Positions 1-10,398 of a stretch of DNA of 64,000 nucleotides are shown here, one piece after another (positions within the stretch are counted from its first letter, which is position 1; every line of letters begins with the position of its first letter). The stretch comes from an uncultured Fibrobacter sp. Its GTDB lineage: Bacteria > Fibrobacterota > Fibrobacteria > Fibrobacterales > Fibrobacteraceae. The DNA lies in contig CAMUYW010000004.1 in NCBI GenBank assembly GCA_947165045.1, forward strand, positions 16,395 to 80,394, given 5' to 3'. The notes beneath the pieces were generated by a model, which worked only from the letters and a program-made list of their open reading frames with translations, was not told the origin of the DNA and made no database searches. Made by a program: the position numbers and the translations under genes.

Positions 1-478
1 GTTGGTGGTGATCCATGACCATAACCGCCATGCCAAGTTCCTTGGCATGTGCAATTTCCAAGTTTGCCGTAATGCCCGTATCGACCGTAATCAGGTTACG
101 AGCTCCGGCCTCGTACATTTCATCGACGGCAGAAACCGAGAGTCCATAGCCATCGCCAAAGCGGTTCGGGAGTCGCCATTCCGATTCGATACCGACAGTC
201 TTTAGGCAACGTGTCAAAAGCGTCACCGAGGTCATTCCGTCCAGATCGTAGTCGCCAAAAATGAACACGCGTTCGCCACGTTCACGAACGGCCAAAATCC
301 ATTCTACAGCCTTATCCATCCCCATCATCAGGAAGGGGTCATGCACATTGCTTTCGTTGCAACACAGCATGTGGTACGCATCGGACACAGTCCTTATGCC
401 GCGCGAAACGAGAAACCTCGCCACGGCATGTGGTATCTTTAGCGTAGAGGACAAGGTGGAGGCAACAAGATCTTCCAT
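1..478 (-). CDS. recJ: Single-stranded-DNA-specific exonuclease RecJ, N-terminal part (runs off the window edge)
   Basis: Minus-strand translation from ATG at 478 contains VFIFGDYDLDGMTSVTLL and VMVMDHHQ (DHH-family motifs); start overlaps the holB stop (TAATG). Confidence 0.85.
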   Translation of the reverse strand, partial: MEDLVASTLSSTLKIPHAVARFLVSRGIRTVSDAYHMLCCNESNVHDPFLMMGMDKAVEWILAVRERGERVFIFGDYDLDGMTSVTLLTRCLKTVGIESEWRLPNRFGDGYGLSVSAVDEMYEAGARNLITVDTGITANLEIAHAKELGMAVMVMDHHQ

Positions 479-1617
479 TACTTGTAGCCTTCAAAAAGTT
501 TCATCGAGAGGTTCTGGAGGCACATCACGGCCGCCATACGTCTTGATGCAATTCGTGACATCGTTTCTTGCACGCTCACGAGCGCAAGTTCCAAGGCCGA
601 AGCCCCCACCTGCGGGTAGCGTTCGAGATTCACTTGGCCAGTCGCTTCAGGAATGCGGAGCGGAGCCCCGGACTCACGGCGCAACAAATCCGAAATCAAG
701 AACGAGAGAACTTCCAAGAATCGGTTTACAATCGCCGGGTCTTCAAGTTCGGCTTCTTCCAGTTCAAAGAACAAGTCCGTGTAATCTTGTGAAAGCGACT
801 TTTCAATAAAATCGACAGCAAGCGGGCACCAAGTCTTAGCATGTTCCGCGTAGTAAAGCGCCATGCCCGGAGAACCTACTGCAAGTCCAATCGCATCTTC
901 CGTCAGAGACGATTCGTCAAAGTCTTCGCCACCTACGCGGATGGCTTCCGCGCGAACTTCTTCATCGGTCAAAGGCGGCAAGTGGAGCGCTAAGCAGCGC
1001 GAACGGATCGTCTGCAAAAGCTTTTCGCGAGAGGACGTCGTTAAAATGAAATACGTGTTCGGCGGAACTTCTTCGAGCGTCTTGAGGAACGCGTTTGCCG
1101 CAGAATCGTTCATGCGGTCGGCCTCGGCGATAATCACCACGCGAACGCGGTCGCCCTTCATTGCAAAGGAGGCGGTCATCGTACGGATGAGTTCGACCGA
1201 AATGAGTGCACCCGCACTGAAAATATCGACGCGGTACGGGTTCTTCGTAATTTCTTCGATGTAGGCTTGCTTAAAATCCTGGATGGTCTTTGCAGAACTC
1301 CCGGCAGAGACGTCGGCCGCATTACGGGCGCTTGCCTCTTTTGCTTCCATGGGAACAACCCAGTTGTCCGTCACACCGGTATCGGTAGCCATCTTGCAGC
1401 CAAAGCAATTACCACACGGGCGTATGCTCGGGTTCGTGCACTGCAAAGCCTGGGCAATTTCCATCGCCAAAGCCTTTTTGCCAATACCCACAGGACCGTC
1501 AATCAGAATCGACTGCGGGAAGCGGTTCTCACGCAATGCCGCCATAAGACGAATGCGGATTCGTTCCTGGGAGGCGGGGCCATTTAAGCGATATTCAATC
1601 ATTTCTGTTTCAACCAT
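478..1617 (-). CDS. holB: DNA polymerase III delta-prime subunit
   Basis: 379 aa; GPVGIGKKALAMEIAQALQC Walker A, CGNCFGC zinc motif, RVVIIAEADRMNDSAANAFLKTLEEPP-like clamp-loader motif. Confidence 0.9.
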   Translation of the reverse strand: MVETEMIEYRLNGPASQERIRIRLMAALRENRFPQSILIDGPVGIGKKALAMEIAQALQCTNPSIRPCGNCFGCKMATDTGVTDNWVVPMEAKEASARNAADVSAGSSAKTIQDFKQAYIEEITKNPYRVDIFSAGALISVELIRTMTASFAMKGDRVRVVIIAEADRMNDSAANAFLKTLEEVPPNTYFILTTSSREKLLQTIRSRCLALHLPPLTDEEVRAEAIRVGGEDFDESSLTEDAIGLAVGSPGMALYYAEHAKTWCPLAVDFIEKSLSQDYTDLFFELEEAELEDPAIVNRFLEVLSFLISDLLRRESGAPLRIPEATGQVNLERYPQVGASALELALVSVQETMSRIASRRMAAVMCLQNLSMKLFEGYK

Positions 1618-2912
1618 TGCAACGGGTCCACGGTCTGTGTCCCTTCGCTTACTTGAAAGTACAATTTAATTCCATTTAACGAAGCAATATCGCCCACTTC
1701 TCCAATTTCTTCGCATTTCTTGACACTTTTGCCCTCTTGGACGTGGATTGCTTTCATGTGACCGTACACCGTGTACGTTCCGTCTTCGTGTTCAATGATG
1801 ACCGAAGGGCCGCGGCCATCAATTTCGGCGACCATCGCTACTGTTCCGGCGGCAGCAGCACGAATGCGACCACCACGCTTACCGCGAATTTCAACGCCCA
1901 AGTTACGCGTCATGATGTGGAGTACAGGGTGCTCCTGCAGGCCGTATTCGCTGATAATCGGGCCATCGAGCGGCATGCATTTGGGACCTTTGAACGGAGT
2001 GACCTGAATCGTCTTTTTCGCCACTTCGGTCTGTTGCGCCTTTTCGACATCACGTTTCTTATCTGCTGCTTGTCGCTTTTTCTCGGCTTCGCGTTCCTTT
2101 TTCTTGAGCGCGGCAAGGCGGGCTGCTTCGGCTCGTTTTGCTTCTTCGATTTCGCGCTTGCGGCGCTGTTCGAGCTTTTTGAGGAGCGCAAGCATTGTCT
2201 TCTGGTTGCGTTCGAATTCCTTGAGTGCCATGCGCTGCACGGCCTTGTCGTGCTTGAGCGCGTGCAGCATGCGTTCCTGGCCATTCATTTGCGCGACGAG
2301 TCCGCGTTCTTCGACTGCCTTGCGAGAGCGGAGCCTCGACAGTTCAGCCAAGTGCTTTTCCTGAGCCTGTTGCTTTTGCGTACGTTCGGCAACGAGCTTT
2401 CGAAGCGTTTCCACATCCTCGCGGTCACGGTTCAGCAAGTGATGCACCCAGTAAACTTCACGTTCCGGGTTACCGTTCTTGGTCAACAGTTCAAATAAAA
2501 TTTCAGCATCGTTGCTACGGCCATATACATACAAATTCCTAATTCGTTTTTTCATGGCTCGTTTGCGTGCTTTTATTTTCGTATCCAAGGAATCAATATC
2601 CATCACAAGCTGCTTTACCGCCCCTTGCAATAAATCCTCGTTGCGTGAAAGTTCCGACAAGTAAGAACGCGTACGGTTCAGGTTCTGGTCCAAGAGAGAA
2701 ATCGTATTGAGCACGCCTTTTTCTTCAGTTTCTAGGACCGCCAGTTCCTCGCGCTTTTTTGCCAAATCAACTTCTAGCTTTTTCAGCGCGCTCTTTTGTT
2801 CGTCAATTTGTGCATCCGTTTTTTTAGGCGCCGCAAAAGTCGCGACCGGCGATATAGCCATAAAAGCAAAGGCGAAAATCAACAGCGAAAACAACCGAGA
2901 AATACGGCGCAT
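1599..2912 (-). CDS. EnvC-like murein hydrolase activator / M23 peptidase-domain protein with long coiled coil
   Basis: Signal peptide, long Lys/Glu/Ala coiled coil, C-terminal LysM/M23-like domain (GLQEHPVLHIMTRNLGVEIRGKRGG...VIIEHEDGTYTVYGHM); adjacent to ftsX-like gene. Confidence 0.8.
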   Translation of the reverse strand: MRRISRLFSLLIFAFAFMAISPVATFAAPKKTDAQIDEQKSALKKLEVDLAKKREELAVLETEEKGVLNTISLLDQNLNRTRSYLSELSRNEDLLQGAVKQLVMDIDSLDTKIKARKRAMKKRIRNLYVYGRSNDAEILFELLTKNGNPEREVYWVHHLLNRDREDVETLRKLVAERTQKQQAQEKHLAELSRLRSRKAVEERGLVAQMNGQERMLHALKHDKAVQRMALKEFERNQKTMLALLKKLEQRRKREIEEAKRAEAARLAALKKKEREAEKKRQAADKKRDVEKAQQTEVAKKTIQVTPFKGPKCMPLDGPIISEYGLQEHPVLHIMTRNLGVEIRGKRGGRIRAAAAGTVAMVAEIDGRGPSVIIEHEDGTYTVYGHMKAIHVQEGKSVKKCEEIGEVGDIASLNGIKLYFQVSEGTQTVDPLQWLKQK

Positions 2913-3799
2913 TATTCCTGCTCACCTTTCTTTTCGAACAAGAAACTGCGCACCGTGCGGAAACTAAAGTAGCCCGCCAAAGCCGTTTCCAACAGCACCG
3001 TGAATAGCGCCACAATCCAGAAATACGAGACGCCGACTGCCACGATTGGGAACATTTTCACCACGGACTTAATAACAAGCCCGAGCAGCAACACGGCAAC
3101 ACCGCTCCCGATAAAGCCTTGCATAGCGCCTTCCATCACAAACGGGAATTCGATGAACAGGTAACTGCCACCTGCGTATTTCATATTCTCGACCAAAAGT
3201 TTGCGGGACATAAGCGAAAGTCGCACCGAATTGCAAATAATAAGCGAGAGAGTAATGAGCAAAAGGATGCTGATGCAAATCGGCCAGAAAATCATCTTGA
3301 ACTTCCACGATGCAATTCGCGAAGCCCATTTCAACGGTGCTTGAACCTCTTCAAAATAAGATTCCTCGGCAATCGCATGGCGCACTTCGGAAAGGTCCAA
3401 CGGGTTGCGAGCTTCTTCACTGAGCGACACTCGGAAAAACGCAGGGATGGGGTTTCCTTCGACAAGTTCCAGCATGTCTGGCGAGAAATGCTTGCTGAAA
3501 TCGGCAAGCGCAGAATCTGCACTGACGAAAGAGACCGACTCCACATGGCGGGTATGTTCCAGCCGCATCTGGATTGCGGGAATTGAATCTTCAGGGACAT
3601 TCTCGTTCAGGAACGCCTCGATGACATATAGTGATTTTTCTGCAGAAAGGAGCCTAAATGAAACGCCCAACGCCGTAAAAGACGAAGCCAAAAGAAGCGA
3701 GCACAGGAAAATCGTCAAAAGAGACGGGAGAATCACCGTGCGGTGTTGCTTCCATCCTCGAAAAGATTCCGATATTAAGTAACCTAATTGTCCGAACAC
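2912..3799 (-). CDS. ftsX: FtsX-like cell division permease
   Basis: 295 aa, N-terminal TM then extracellular loop and three C-terminal TMs; overlaps the EnvC-like gene. Confidence 0.75.
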   Translation of the reverse strand: MFGQLGYLISESFRGWKQHRTVILPSLLTIFLCSLLLASSFTALGVSFRLLSAEKSLYVIEAFLNENVPEDSIPAIQMRLEHTRHVESVSFVSADSALADFSKHFSPDMLELVEGNPIPAFFRVSLSEEARNPLDLSEVRHAIAEESYFEEVQAPLKWASRIASWKFKMIFWPICISILLLITLSLIICNSVRLSLMSRKLLVENMKYAGGSYLFIEFPFVMEGAMQGFIGSGVAVLLLGLVIKSVVKMFPIVAVGVSYFWIVALFTVLLETALAGYFSFRTVRSFLFEKKGEQE

Positions 3800-3844
3800 G
3801 CTTGGAATATAATTAAATTTATAGAGGTTCTTTATGGGGCTTTT

Positions 3845-4825
3845 ATGGGAAACATCATATTAAAGATTACCGCATTGGTGTGCGCGATGGCCCTTTGGTT
3901 CTACGTCATCTCGCTCAAGGACTTCCAACTGACAATGGAAGTTCCGCTTACGTTCGTGAAGTTGCCCGAAGCGCTCGCGATTGCATCCAAACCGCCAAGC
4001 ACAGTTTCCGTGACCGTCGAAGGAAAACCTCTCGACTTGATTCGCCTTCAGTCACAAAAGCAGTCAGCAATGGTCATCGACATGCACAATGCAGAACTTG
4101 GCTCCAAGCGCATTCACCTAGACTCAAAGAATTTTGTGGCCCCGAACTTTTCATCGGTTCATTATGTCGAGCCCGACAACCAGTACCTCTTTGTCGATGT
4201 CGCTGTCGATACGCGAATTGAACGCAGCATTCCCATCAAGAACAACGTGACTTTCGGAGCGGCCCCAGGCTATGTCATTGTCCAGCCCCCCAAGCTCATG
4301 CAAGAAGACCTCATGGTTTCTGGCGCGCGTAACGCACTGACTCGCATCATCGACATTCCAACAGATTCCTTATTCTTGGATAGCATCAAGGCTAGCCAGA
4401 CTTTCTCTGTTCCGCTAGCTACCGATCAGCTTCCGCCGTTTGTCACTCCGAGTGATTCTGTGGCAAAGATTTTTGTCGACGTTCAAAAGATCAAGTCCAA
4501 GGAATTCAAGAACATTCCAATCAATCTTATCGGTTTCTACGATCGCGCCTTGAATACGCTTTCGCCGCAACAGGCAACCGTTGAGGTTACTGGTGGTGAT
4601 AAAGTTATCGAAGCTATCAAGAGCAGCGATATTGAACTTTTTATCGAATACAACCGCTTTGCCATCGAAGATGCAGACAGCCTTAATCCAACCGTTAAGC
4701 TCAACTTGCCGTCTGATATCGACCGCAGCATGTCTATCAAGGCCATTCTTACCAAGCCCGATAAAATCAAGCTAATCAAGACACGCGTCGAAGGCGAAGA
4801 CAAAGACGAGGAATACGGAATATGA
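3845..4825 (+). CDS. YbbR-like (CdaR-type) domain protein
   Basis: Single N-terminal TM (MGNIILKITALVCAMALWFYVI) followed by repeated beta-rich YbbR-like units (PLTFVKLPEALAIASKPPSTVSVTVEG; ADSLNPTVKLNLPS). Confidence 0.75.
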   Translation: MGNIILKITALVCAMALWFYVISLKDFQLTMEVPLTFVKLPEALAIASKPPSTVSVTVEGKPLDLIRLQSQKQSAMVIDMHNAELGSKRIHLDSKNFVAPNFSSVHYVEPDNQYLFVDVAVDTRIERSIPIKNNVTFGAAPGYVIVQPPKLMQEDLMVSGARNALTRIIDIPTDSLFLDSIKASQTFSVPLATDQLPPFVTPSDSVAKIFVDVQKIKSKEFKNIPINLIGFYDRALNTLSPQQATVEVTGGDKVIEAIKSSDIELFIEYNRFAIEDADSLNPTVKLNLPSDIDRSMSIKAILTKPDKIKLIKTRVEGEDKDEEYGI

Positions 4826-5829
4826 TTTGGCTTGGAATTGAATCCAGCTGTGACGAAACCGCATGCGCTGTTTTACAGGACGAACCGCTCAAAGTTCTTT
4901 CGAACCCGCTCTATAGCCAAATTGACGAACATGCCCTTTACGGAGGCGTAGTCCCCGAAATTGCGGCACGTGCACACTTGCAAAAGATTGCGCCTATCGC
5001 CGAAGCTGCCGTCAAGGAAGCGGGCATCGAACTCAAGGACGTTGATGCGATAGCTTACACCACAGGCCCGGGCCTCATGGGTCCGCTTCTCGTTGGGGCT
5101 AGTTTTGCAAAAGGTCTTGCTCGCGACTTGAACATTCCTGCTTATGGCATGAACCACCTCGAAGGGCACCTTGCCGCCGCTTGGCTCAGTAACCCGGACA
5201 TCGAACCGCCGTTTTTAACGCTCACCGTATCGGGCGGCCACACGGAACTCGTGATGGAAGAACCGGGTTTCAAGTATACAAGCATCGGCCGTACGCGCGA
5301 TGATGCCGCCGGCGAAGCGTTCGACAAATGCGGAAAACTCCTTGGGCTCAAGTACCCGGCCGGCGCCACCATCAGCCGCTTGGGCAAAGACAAGAACCGC
5401 AAATTCGTTGAATTCCCGCGTGCACTCCATACGCACGACAACTGCGAATTTTCGTTCAGCGGTCTAAAGACTGCCGTGCTCCGTTACACGGAAACGCACG
5501 ACCCCGAATTTATCCAGCAGAACCTTGGCGACATCTGCGCTTCGCTCGAAGACGCCATCGTCGATAGCCTTGTCTCAAAGACCATCAACGCGCTCAAGAA
5601 AACCAAGATGAAAACGCTCGTGATGGGCGGTGGCGTGAGTGCCAACAGCTGGTTGCGCACGCGCCTGCAAGACTACTGCGACAAAAAGGGAATCCGTTTT
5701 TGCGTACCGGATCGTAGCCTGAGTACTGATAACGGAGCGATGATTGCAGCCGCGGCTATCCGCCGCAAATTGCAGGGCAAGCTCGAATCTATCGATGTCG
5801 TAAAACCCTGGATGCCTCTCGCAATTTAG
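4822..5829 (+). CDS. tsaD: tRNA N6-adenosine threonylcarbamoyltransferase TsaD
   Basis: 335 aa; LGIESSCDETACAVL, MNHLEGHLAAAWL, LTVSGGHTELV, GGGVSANSWLR motifs. Confidence 0.97.
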   Translation: MIWLGIESSCDETACAVLQDEPLKVLSNPLYSQIDEHALYGGVVPEIAARAHLQKIAPIAEAAVKEAGIELKDVDAIAYTTGPGLMGPLLVGASFAKGLARDLNIPAYGMNHLEGHLAAAWLSNPDIEPPFLTLTVSGGHTELVMEEPGFKYTSIGRTRDDAAGEAFDKCGKLLGLKYPAGATISRLGKDKNRKFVEFPRALHTHDNCEFSFSGLKTAVLRYTETHDPEFIQQNLGDICASLEDAIVDSLVSKTINALKKTKMKTLVMGGGVSANSWLRTRLQDYCDKKGIRFCVPDRSLSTDNGAMIAAAAIRRKLQGKLESIDVVKPWMPLAI

Positions 5830-6012
5830 TAGAAAGGACTTTGCGACTTGTCATCCTCGCGAAGGCGAGGATCTAGTATTAGTTCTATATAATACAACTT
5901 ACAAGGTCCGCGCAAGCGGACTTCTTTGTTTTACCTTAAACACGACCTTCTTTTCGAGTTCGCGACCTTATATAAGTTTGTTTTTTTTAACAATTCAATT
6001 TATATTATAGAT

Positions 6013-6465
6013 ATGGTATTCAAAGTAACGCAAAAGATTTGTGCAGCCATTGGTTCCCGAATGGCATTTTTGATTATTTGTCTTGTCGCAGCGTCGTGGG
6101 CGCAGGACTTGAACAAGCCCATAAGCGATGTTGATGTTTTCCGCCCCGAAAAGCGCGAAACAAAAGTTGAACTCGTCGATTCAGCGCAAAATAATTCCGT
6201 AAAGTTGAATGTCGATATTTTTGCAGACGGTTTTATCGGATCGTACTACATTCTTTGGGATAACGTAGATTTATCCGAAGATATCAAAAAGACCATCCAA
6301 AGCCGCAACTTCGCCACAGACGAATTCTTTATGCAAAATATCGACCGCGAACAGTTCGAACAAGAGCGCATGTTGCAACTCTTTGAAGACCGGAAACAAG
6401 AATTCTTTAAGATATTCCCCGACGAAGCTCTCAAGGAACTTCAAGAAATGAAGGCCGACGAGTAA
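6013..6465 (+). CDS. Hypothetical secreted protein
   Basis: ORF with signal peptide (MAFLIICLVAASWAQ); no family recognised. Confidence 0.55.
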   Translation: MVFKVTQKICAAIGSRMAFLIICLVAASWAQDLNKPISDVDVFRPEKRETKVELVDSAQNNSVKLNVDIFADGFIGSYYILWDNVDLSEDIKKTIQSRNFATDEFFMQNIDREQFEQERMLQLFEDRKQEFFKIFPDEALKELQEMKADE

Positions 6466-6544
6466 GTAAACGAGAAAACGCCCCAAGCTGTCATTCCGGC
6501 CTCCGAGCCGGAATCTCCTTTTAACAAACACCGACCAACAACAC

Positions 6545-7444
6545 ATGTTTACTCTAGAACGTAATTTTAAAGAGTGGAAGCTTAAAGGATTTGGCGGTGC
6601 AAAGGCCGAACTTTTCGAAACCATCGGAAGCACTCATGCCTATATGAAAGAACTGGCTTGTGCAGGGCTTATCGCGCCGGGAACGCTCTTTGTTGCAGAT
6701 TCACAGCGCACTGGCCGCGGACGTCACGAACGCACTTGGGATTCTCCCGCCGGGAAAAATCTTTATTTTAACATTTTGATTCCGCTTGATGGGATTCCTG
6801 CAAATCGTTACGCACAAATTACGCAGGTGTCGGCACTAACGTTTGCTGAAGTGTTCAACGAAATTCAAGAAGCTGCGAATCTCGAGACTGCGGACCACAA
6901 ATGCGCGGTTCCAGCGAACTGCGCATTCCCGGCAAGCGGAAACATCGCGCCTCCCAAAATTACGGTCAAATGGCCTAACGACATTCTCTATGGCAAAAGT
7001 AAGTTCTGCGGGATTCTTGCGGAAGTTGTTTTTTCGCCCACTCCAGCGCTTAACATGGGTGTCGGCATTAACGTCAACAGCGCTCCCGAAGATTATGCGC
7101 ATTTAAACCGCGCCGTTACAACGCTCAAAGCAATTGTCGGCCGTACAATCAACCGCGAAAAACTTTTGCAAATGCTCGTCGGGAACCTTGAACGCGCCGT
7201 CGGACAATTCAAAGCATTCGGCATCAGCCCTTGGATTGCAGCTTGGAAACGCATGGACAAGTTCATCGGCGCCCGCGGCACCATCGTCGTAAACAACCGT
7301 TGCACCGATCAAAACCGCGACAGCGGCGAAGGGTCCGTCAAAAAAACGGGCACCATTCTCGACATGCAATCCGACGGAAGTTTGCTCTTTAAATGTGACG
7401 ACGGCTCTATCGAAACCGTCATCTCTGCAGATTTAGAAATCTAA
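6545..7444 (+). CDS. birA: Biotin--[acetyl-CoA-carboxylase] ligase (BirA/BPL)
   Basis: DSQRTGRGRHERTWDSPAGKNLYFNIL, ITVKWPNDILYGKSKFCGILAE, MGVGINVN motifs. Confidence 0.93.
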   Translation: MFTLERNFKEWKLKGFGGAKAELFETIGSTHAYMKELACAGLIAPGTLFVADSQRTGRGRHERTWDSPAGKNLYFNILIPLDGIPANRYAQITQVSALTFAEVFNEIQEAANLETADHKCAVPANCAFPASGNIAPPKITVKWPNDILYGKSKFCGILAEVVFSPTPALNMGVGINVNSAPEDYAHLNRAVTTLKAIVGRTINREKLLQMLVGNLERAVGQFKAFGISPWIAAWKRMDKFIGARGTIVVNNRCTDQNRDSGEGSVKKTGTILDMQSDGSLLFKCDDGSIETVISADLEI

Positions 7445-7461
7445 CCTGTTTTAAGGTTTGC

Positions 7462-7653
7462 TTATCTTTTAAAATACATGCTGCCGATAAGCGAAACGGC
7501 AAGCATCACAATCATTGCGGTAAGGCCCATGTCCGCCAATTCGCGATGTTCGCCCGCGGCACCCGATTCAATAAGAATCACGCAGACAAGCGCAATAACG
7601 GCAGCTACGCCGCCCATCAGGTGGAACATTTTTACTTTTTCTTCGTTCGTCAT
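7462..7653 (-). CDS. Small two-TM membrane protein
   Basis: 63 aa ORF overlapping the start of downstream UbiA-family gene region; two hydrophobic segments. Confidence 0.5.
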   Translation of the reverse strand: MTNEEKVKMFHLMGGVAAVIALVCVILIESGAAGEHRELADMGLTAMIVMLAVSLIGSMYFKR

Positions 7654-8528
7654 GCATCACCTCCAAGGCAAATCCACACAATGAGTCCCACCATCACGAG
7701 AGCGCTAATTGCAACGTTTGCTAGGAAAAAGTCGCGGTTCATGGCATCCAAATCGTTAGACTTTCTGAACAAGTGAATGTAGACTATCGCAGTTGTCATA
7801 AGGCCAGTGACTGTCCACCAAACCCAGCCCATGTTCCAGAAAAATCCGAACACCACACAAAGCACAAGCATCGCCAAATGGCTTGCGAGCGCAATGCGCA
7901 AAGACTTCTCAATCCCAAATCGCGCGGGCACGGAGTGCAATCCTTGCTTGCGGTCGATTTCAATGTCCTGCGTGGCGTAGATAATGTCGAAACCGCCCAT
8001 CCAGAGCATCAGAATAAACAGGAGAAAAATCGGGAACACGGCAAATTCGCCACGCACTGCAATCCAGGCGCCGAGCGGGCTCATTCCGATGGCAAAGCCG
8101 AGGAACCAGTGGCAAAGCCACGAGAAGCGCTTCCAGTAAGAATATGAAAGGAGCAGAAGCCAAACTGGAAGTGCGAGCGCGCCCGCGAGGGGCTGGAGCA
8201 TCCAGGCAAACGCCACAAACAAAACGCCGTTCAAAGCGAGGAACGCAATCACCGATTTACGACTCAAGCGCCCTGCCGGCAAATGACGTTTTGCCGTACG
8301 CGGATTTTCGGCATCGAACTTGGCGTCGGCAATGCGGTTAAAGCTCATGGCGCTATTGCGGGCGGTCACCATGCAAAGAACGATCAAGACGATAATGCGT
8401 GCGGTTTCGTAAGCGCTCATGTCGCGGAAACCGTTTGCTGCAACCCACATGGAACCAAGCGCAAAAGGCATCGCAAACAGCGAATGGCTCAACCGAACAA
8501 GATGTGTAAATTCTAAAAGCTTATTCAT
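7650..8528 (-). CDS. UbiA-family prenyltransferase (menaquinone-type 4-hydroxybenzoate polyprenyltransferase-like)
   Basis: 292 aa polytopic; NSAMSFNRIADAKFDAENPRTAKRHLPAGRLS and YATQDIEIDRKQGLHSVPARFG motifs. Confidence 0.9.
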   Translation of the reverse strand: MNKLLEFTHLVRLSHSLFAMPFALGSMWVAANGFRDMSAYETARIIVLIVLCMVTARNSAMSFNRIADAKFDAENPRTAKRHLPAGRLSRKSVIAFLALNGVLFVAFAWMLQPLAGALALPVWLLLLSYSYWKRFSWLCHWFLGFAIGMSPLGAWIAVRGEFAVFPIFLLFILMLWMGGFDIIYATQDIEIDRKQGLHSVPARFGIEKSLRIALASHLAMLVLCVVFGFFWNMGWVWWTVTGLMTTAIVYIHLFRKSNDLDAMNRDFFLANVAISALVMVGLIVWICLGGDA

Positions 8529-8608
8529 TTTCTTTCCTGCAATATAAAAACTCCGAAAGTCGTGTTCAACTTTCGGGGTTCACCTCGCTGTTCGATGGTG
8601 ACAAACAA

Positions 8609-9034
8609 CTATTTTCTCAGGATTTCGACGAGCTGTTTTGCGTTCTTTTCGATGAGAATGAACGCTTCGAACATACGTGCTTCGCGCCACTTGGTCAGAT
8701 ACTTCGTCTGCCAGTCCACGGCAATCACGTCCGGGTCCTTCGGACCATTCTCGTTCTGGTACCAGACTTCCTTCGTGATTTCGCGAATCATGGCGCCCAT
8801 TTCGGCTGCCGGCTGGAGCGAACCCTTGCAGAGGAGCAATGCACGGAGGTTGTCGAGCAAAATTTCGTCTGTTGGCTGTTCAGCATCTTCGCGAGCGCAT
8901 TCCCAGATTTCGTCGCGATGGCGTTCAGTCCAGTCGATCAAATACTTTTTGGTCTTTTCAAGTTCGCCCTTGGCGAGCTTTTCATCGACCGCTTCGCGCG
9001 GATAATATATGCTGTTAGGATAGAATTCAATCAT
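8609..9034 (-). CDS. Hypothetical protein
   Basis: 142 aa from internal ATG at 9034; the longer ORF start would run into the tRNA gene. Confidence 0.55.
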   Translation of the reverse strand: MIEFYPNSIYYPREAVDEKLAKGELEKTKKYLIDWTERHRDEIWECAREDAEQPTDEILLDNLRALLLCKGSLQPAAEMGAMIREITKEVWYQNENGPKDPDVIAVDWQTKYLTKWREARMFEAFILIEKNAKQLVEILRK

Positions 9035-9074
9035 GATCCACCTCCTTGTGCGAAGTTGAAGCACAAAAAGACAA

Positions 9075-9158
<84 letters not shown>

Positions 9159-9374
9159 GGTTGTGCGTGCAGAATATAGCAAATTTGAGTAGGTTTATTT
9201 ACATGATTACACGATTTAACATAGTTTTTATCACATTTCTTCAAGAAAAAACATTTTCTGTTTACAAATATTTACTTTCAAAGTTCCTTTTATATATATT
9301 ATAACTTGGACCAAGGCGATAAAAGGGCTCCTTTTATTGTTAATTTTGGTGCGGATTGTCTTGGAGATTTCGAT

Positions 9375-9923
9375 ATGTTGAATCACGTTTCAAAAAAGAG
9401 CGGCTTTACCCTAGTAGAAGTCCTTGTCGTTGTGTCGATTATGGGAATTCTGTCTACGGTGGGTGTTGCAAGCTTGAGAGGTGCTGTGATCAATAGTCGA
9501 ATGAGGGATTGCGCTCTGAATACGGCGGCATTCCTGGAACGTATTGCGAATGATGCCAACAGAATGTCCAAGACCCTTTGCGTTAAAAAAGATAATGACC
9601 ATAGATTGACCGCTTATGTGACGGATAATTGCTCGAATCTTTCGGGCGCCGAAGAATTTGAAACTTTCGCGATCGAAGCTCCAGCAAAGTTTGGGTGCAG
9701 TGGACCTACCGCAATTAGCGACTTGGAAGATTATAGCGGTGACGATTGGTCTACAGGTGGTGCGTTATTTGAGCCTCGTATTGGTCTTGCGGCCACTCCC
9801 TCTGAAGGCTATCTCTGCATGCAGTACGGTAGCAGTGACGTTTATGGAATGGCGTTCAAGAAAAAAAACAACAATATGATAATCCCCATGTGGAAATCGG
9901 GTAGTTACTGGAACGAGTTATAG
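9375..9923 (+). CDS. Prepilin-type N-terminal methylation domain protein (pseudopilin, GspH-like)
   Basis: KKSGFTLVEVLVVVSIMGILSTVGVASL at N-terminus. Confidence 0.8.
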   Translation: MLNHVSKKSGFTLVEVLVVVSIMGILSTVGVASLRGAVINSRMRDCALNTAAFLERIANDANRMSKTLCVKKDNDHRLTAYVTDNCSNLSGAEEFETFAIEAPAKFGCSGPTAISDLEDYSGDDWSTGGALFEPRIGLAATPSEGYLCMQYGSSDVYGMAFKKKNNNMIIPMWKSGSYWNEL

Positions 9924-9930
9924 GTGTATT

Positions 9931-10392
9931 ATGGAAAAACTTTTGAAAAATAAGAAAGGCTTTGGTATCGTAGAAATCTTGGTCGCTGCGGCGGTCCTCG
10001 GTTTTATGTACATGGCTATTTTGAATCTTCAGGGTGGAAACCATGATGCCTTATTGCGTATTCGTGGACGTGACGGCGCTGTTCAAGTGGCGCAACAAGT
10101 TCTAGATTCTCTCAAGTCCGTGGGGATAGCATCCATCCCGTCTAAAGAAGCTGACGATACAACGTTTACAGTTCAAAATATCGATCGCAAGTGGGCGCGC
10201 GGTCTTGGGGACTCTGCAACGGTGACGTATTCTGCGCAAGTGACAGTTTCTGCAACGTCAAATTACACATCGCAGACATCATCGCAATTCGAGACGGTTT
10301 CGCACGTTTACGCAAAGCAAGTGAACGTCAAGGTCTCTTGGAATTTTAAAGGCTCAACGCAGTCCATCGAAGTTTCAAGCGTAATTAGGTGA
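9931..10392 (+). CDS. Prepilin-type protein (pseudopilin-like)
   Basis: NKKGFGIVEILVAAAVLGFMYMAILNLQ class III signal-like N-terminus. Confidence 0.7.
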   Translation: MEKLLKNKKGFGIVEILVAAAVLGFMYMAILNLQGGNHDALLRIRGRDGAVQVAQQVLDSLKSVGIASIPSKEADDTTFTVQNIDRKWARGLGDSATVTYSAQVTVSATSNYTSQTSSQFETVSHVYAKQVNVKVSWNFKGSTQSIEVSSVIR

Positions 10393-10398
10393 TAGGGG

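Noticed and set aside
2-205. 67-aa plus-strand ORF
   Set aside because: Antisense to recJ, whose DHH motif is readable on the minus strand.
1737-2498. 253-aa plus-strand ORF
   Set aside because: Antisense to the EnvC/M23-like coding sequence; Phe/Leu/Arg-rich composition is a by-product of the Lys/Glu/Ala coiled coil on the other strand.
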